From Thermomicrobiaceae bacterium (lineage in GTDB: Bacteria; Chloroflexota; Chloroflexia; Thermomicrobiales; Thermomicrobiaceae), in assembly GCA_007123655.1 (NCBI GenBank), contig SKKR01000086.1, positions 1-7,256 of the forward strand: 7,256 nt of DNA, written 5' to 3'. Every line of letters begins with the position of its first letter. Within the stretch, counting starts at the first letter, position 1. The notes under the pieces were generated by a model. The model saw only the letters and a program-made list of their open reading frames with translations, ran no database searches and was not told the DNA's origin. Position numbers and translations under genes: made by a program. Positions 6,600-7,256 of the stretch are shown here, in pieces.

Positions 6600-6911
6600 C
6601 TATCCGACGCTCTTGGTAAAGCGCTCCAGGGCATCCATCACTTCCTGCAACGCCGCTTCCTGGTCTTCCGCGTTAGTTACACATCCGCGGATATGATCTT
6701 CCAGCAGAACAAGCCCGATCCCGCGGGCGGCCGCCATGATCGAAGAGATCTGCGTCAGGATGTCGACACAGTACTTGTCCTCTTCCACCATCCGTTGCAC
6801 GCCGCGTACCTGGCCCTCCATACGCCGCAGCCGGGCTAGGATCCGTGCTTTGTCCTGCTGGTAGGAATCACTGGTATCGGGTGTCTCTACGCTGAGTTGG
6901 TCGTCCGCCAT
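6600..6911 (-). CDS. csoR: Copper-sensing transcriptional repressor CsoR
   Basis: CsoR is a small all-helical DNA-binding protein (DUF156 family) that leaves its operator when it binds Cu(I). This one has 103 residues. The copper ligands are Cys48, His73 and Cys77. Their spacing (25 and 4) equals that of Mycobacterium tuberculosis CsoR Cys36, His61 and Cys65, which favours a copper sensor over RcnR or FrmR relatives. The family core RLRRMEGQVRGVQRM (27-41) precedes the first ligand and Tyr47 sits next to Cys48, as in characterised CsoR. The ATG is preceded by GAGAGGA on the minus strand about 4 nt away. A CsoR-like palindrome lies in its own promoter, implying autoregulation, and copA follows on the same strand. 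The 104-nt gap to copA (6496-6599) holds only a 5-bp inverted repeat (6521-6525 with 6532-6536), with no promoter that I can see. Confidence 0.95.
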   Translation of the reverse strand: MADDQLSVETPDTSDSYQQDKARILARLRRMEGQVRGVQRMVEEDKYCVDILTQISSIMAAARGIGLVLLEDHIRGCVTNAEDQEAALQEVMDALERFTKSVG

Positions 6912-6942
6912 CGCTTCCTCTCAATTCACGTTACAGTGGATA

Positions 6943-6971
6943 AGTATACCCCCTACGGGTATTCTGGACAA
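6943..6971 (-). promoter_or_regulatory. Promoter of csoR-copA
   Basis: On the minus strand TTGTCC (6971 to 6966) and TATACT (6948 to 6943) are separated by 17 nt, a good sigma-70-type pair. Transcription would start near 6936, leaving a leader of about 25 nt before the csoR ATG. The CsoR palindrome fills most of the spacer and overlaps the -10. Confidence 0.7.
6946..6962. promoter_or_regulatory. CsoR-type operator
   Basis: ATACCC (6946-6951) and GGGTAT (6957-6962) form an inverted repeat around CCTAC. This resembles known CsoR operators, which are C/G-run palindromes flanked by TA steps. Its place between and over the promoter elements of csoR supports direct repression by copper-free CsoR. 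Confidence 0.75.
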
Positions 6972-7034
6972 CCCCGCCCCTCCTTTCCCCTTCGGAGTAA
7001 GCGCCTGCCAGTCAGCCACCCAGGCGGGCAAGAG

Positions 7035-7063
7035 TTGACGTATTCCCATTCTTACGCTAACGT
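7035..7063 (+). promoter_or_regulatory. Possible promoter for the secreted-protein gene
   Basis: TTGACG at 7035-7040 is a good -35. The best -10 at a 17-nt spacing is TAACGT (7058-7063), which is weak. The element lies 45-73 nt before the start at 7108. A weak inverted repeat, CGCCTG (7002-7007) with CAGGCG (7021-7026), lies just upstream. Confidence 0.3.
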
Positions 7064-7095
7064 GCACATACTACGGTAACAACACCTGATGGAGT

Positions 7096-7101
7096 AGGAG
7101 G
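7096..7101 (+). promoter_or_regulatory. Strong ribosome binding site
   Basis: AGGAGG lies 6 nt before the ATG at 7108 and fixes that start. It is the strongest Shine-Dalgarno match in the window. Confidence 0.75.
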
Positions 7102-7107
7102 CGTTCA

Positions 7108-7256
7108 ATGCGCTTTCGCGCCATGCTGGCGATTACACTCATTGTCTCGACATTTCCCCTCGGCTCGTTGAGCGCCGCGCCGATCTCGGATGATACGTTC
7201 GAACGGACCTGGGCGCGAACTGATGCTCCGGTTGCCGAAGAACAGGTAACCCGCAC
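7108..7256 (+). CDS. Secreted protein of unknown function, 3' end outside the window
   Basis: The visible 49 complete codons begin MRFRAMLAITLIVSTFPLG. This has the form of a signal peptide: basic start, hydrophobic core at about 6-19 and a likely cleavage near SLSAAP (20-25). The mature start continues with DDTFERTWARTDAPVAEEQVTRT. An aromatic RTW-x-RTD-x-PVA pattern of this kind recalls extracellular proteins I associate with Chloroflexota, but I cannot name the family. The start is set by AGGAGG at 7096-7101. The gene is divergent from csoR-copA; the 196-nt region between them holds the copper-regulated promoter on one strand and only a tentative promoter for this gene. No function is claimed. 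Confidence 0.72.
   Translation, partial: MRFRAMLAITLIVSTFPLGSLSAAPISDDTFERTWARTDAPVAEEQVTR

Overview
The window is high in G+C and comes from a bacterial chromosome. Chloroflexota, perhaps Thermomicrobia or Sphaerobacter-like, is my best guess. It rests on overall protein resemblance, the CsoR-CopA pair, a single-ORF LarC and a secreted protein with an RTW-x-RTD-x-PVA stretch. This is inference, and no lineage marker gene is present.

Left arm (1-865, + strand): this is the unusual part. Two adjacent genes each carry one in-frame TGA exactly where their families have a functional cysteine. The first (1-374, cut by the left edge) is the C-terminal part of a CcdA-like membrane protein whose GCTGPIL-type motif reads G-TGA-TGPIL. 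The second (494-865) is a membrane-anchored heavy-metal-associated (HMA, MerP-like) domain whose GMTCxxC motif reads GMT-TGA-RSC. A GC-rich hairpin with GGUC in its apical loop begins that loop 18 and 17 nt after the two TGAs, the arrangement of the E. coli fdhF-type bacterial SECIS. Both genes also end in ordinary TGA stops that lack such a hairpin. I read them as tandem selenoproteins: a selenocysteine (Sec) CcdA-like thiol/electron carrier next to a Sec-containing metal-binding domain, probably one extracytoplasmic metal/redox system. Standard gene calling would truncate or lose both.

Middle (866-3233, + strand): rlmN (rRNA/tRNA A2 methyltransferase, radical SAM) starts 7 nt after the HMA gene. 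larC (nickel insertion into the nickel-pincer cofactor) begins at the base after the rlmN stop codon. The four genes may be read as one transcript. A perfect 10-bp inverted repeat at 3367-3389 lies between larC and the convergent copA and may terminate both.

Right arm (3421-6971, - strand): csoR and copA form a copper-sensing and export unit. A promoter upstream of csoR carries a CsoR-type palindrome between its -35 and -10. CopA is long (1024 aa). After the normal P1B-ATPase it has a ninth membrane segment and a C-terminal cupredoxin domain with a complete type 1 copper ligand set, so an exported-side copper acceptor is probably tethered to the pump.

Right edge (7108-7256, + strand): the start of an unidentified secreted protein with a strong ribosome binding site, divergent from csoR.

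No tRNA, rRNA, CRISPR, insertion sequence, selC, selA or selB was seen in the window.
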